Shown here piece after piece: positions 63,548 through 64,000 of a stretch of 64,000 nt of DNA; the first letter of the stretch is position 1, and each line of letters starts with the position of its first letter. The stretch is taken from NCBI GenBank assembly GCA_900315015.1, contig OMXJ01000009.1:16034-80033 (forward strand), given 5' to 3'. A model generated the notes under the pieces. It searched no databases and had not been told where the DNA came from. It saw only the letters and a program-made list of their open reading frames with translations. This DNA comes from an uncultured Eubacteriales bacterium (lineage in GTDB: Bacteria > Bacillota > Clostridia > Lachnospirales > Lachnospiraceae). Made by a program: the position numbers and the translations under genes.

Positions 63548-63825
63548 TGATAGTTATAAGATTTATTCTTAGAATCGTTTTGTTGCCAGTTCAGGCTATA
63601 CTTACACTTTTAATGCTTGCAATTGACTTTATTGGTGGCCTGGCAAATCTTGTATGTTGGGTTCTAGGAGTTTTCTTTGTAATTGGAGGCATCTGCTCGT
63701 TTATTAATGGATCTGCATCACTTGGATGGCAAGGAATTATTGTAGGTATTATTGTTGCAGTGGTTCCTCAAGCATTAACTTTATGGGGAGCAGAAGGGAT
63801 AATCGTACCTTGTTGTGACTATTGA
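63544..63825 (+). CDS. Small membrane protein, resembling those of conjugative elements (CD1845-like)
   Basis: 93 residues, starting MMIVIRFILRIVLLP. It has two or three hydrophobic segments (about 3-22, 28-50, 60-85). AAAGGGGGA precedes the start, and the ATG overlaps the stop of the HTH gene, so they are coupled. The pairing of a short HTH gene with a small hydrophobic protein of this layout is common in conjugative elements of gut Clostridia. The assignment is by general resemblance, not by a search. Confidence 0.55.
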   Translation: MMIVIRFILRIVLLPVQAILTLLMLAIDFIGGLANLVCWVLGVFFVIGGICSFINGSASLGWQGIIVGIIVAVVPQALTLWGAEGIIVPCCDY

Positions 63826-63871
63826 AACTACAACGAAAATGATTTAAAATAGAGTCGATGGAGGTGTCAGA

Positions 63872-64000
63872 ATGCAAATTTCAAGCAGATTTACAATAGC
63901 AGTTCATGTGCTTATAGCAATTGAAACATTTAAGAATGACCATAAAATCACCAGTGAATTTCTTGCGTCCAGCGCAAATGTAAATCCGACGGTAATCAGA
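63872..64000 (+). CDS. Rrf2-family transcriptional regulator (3' end outside window)
   Basis: The first 43 codons: MQISSRFTIAVHVLIAIE, then ITSEFLASSANVNPTVIR, the N-terminal winged-helix of the Rrf2 family. GGAGGTGTCAG precedes the ATG. Members include IscR and NsrR (Fe-S) and redox- or metabolite-sensing repressors; the cysteines that would decide are beyond the window. Confidence 0.88.
   Translation, partial: MQISSRFTIAVHVLIAIETFKNDHKITSEFLASSANVNPTVIR

Overview
The window looks like a chromosomal segment of a motile, low-GC Gram-positive anaerobe of the class Clostridia, most likely family Lachnospiraceae (Butyrivibrio, Pseudobutyrivibrio, Roseburia or Lachnospira type). The reasons are the hpf-secA-prfB, gdpP-rplI-dnaB and era-recO-glyQS-ppdK gene orders, MecA/ClpB, HemZ, an archaeal-type AspRS, a T-box on pheST, strong use of ATA/AGA codons in ordinary genes, and stray chemotaxis and cyclic-di-GMP genes. 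Genus cannot be fixed from the sequence alone. Most genes lie on the + strand, as expected for a leading-strand segment.

Layout. 0-5.5 kb: the end of comF, a cvfB-like S1 protein, a divergent intergenic region with about ten DnaA boxes, then hpf and secA. 5.5-12.2 kb: prfB (programmed +1 frameshift), an orphan cheW, uvrB and uvrA. 12.4-16.5 kb: gdpP, rplI and dnaB. 16.5-17.4 kb: a 900-bp gene-poor gap with a palindromic site. 17.4-26.3 kb: mecA, clpB (convergent), a GGDEF/EAL protein and cca. 26.5-29.2 kb: on the - strand a 6S RNA gene and a two-component system. 29.5-32.1 kb: a secreted Ig-like protein and a CheX-like/CheY pair whose CheX partner carries MshEN-like repeats. 32.2-38 kb: purM, purN, purD, an RsmA-HAD phosphatase fusion and a tail-anchored low-complexity protein. 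38.1-43.5 kb: aspS2 and T-box-controlled pheS-pheT. 43.7-52 kb: a UvrD-like helicase, a DUF1292 protein, rel, a metallo-hydrolase, hemZ and an HD-GYP protein. 52.1-60.3 kb: galM and csp (- strand), an M16C peptidase, era, recO and glyQS. 60.3-64 kb: ppdK behind a long GC-rich leader, then what looks like the edge of a mobile or remnant region (truncated HTH gene, small membrane protein) and the start of an Rrf2 regulator.

Functional themes are translation and its control (HPF, RF2, L9, AspRS, PheRS, GlyRS, Rel, Era, RsmA), DNA repair and replication (UvrA, UvrB, DnaB, RecO, a helicase, DnaA boxes), protein quality control (MecA, ClpB), purine synthesis, and nucleotide second messengers: c-di-GMP (EAL, HD-GYP and possibly the MshEN-like protein), c-di-AMP (GdpP) and (p)ppGpp (Rel).

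A striking non-coding feature is the number of short tandem repeats, each with its own unit (15, 18, 28, 30, 31, 37 and 47 bp), in the spacers between housekeeping genes; some begin inside the 3' end of the preceding gene. The items most worth testing are the DnaA-box cluster away from dnaA, the MshEN-like/CheX/CheY module, the RsmA-HAD fusion, and the structured leader of ppdK. Coordinates and motifs were read by eye; no database search or folding program was run.
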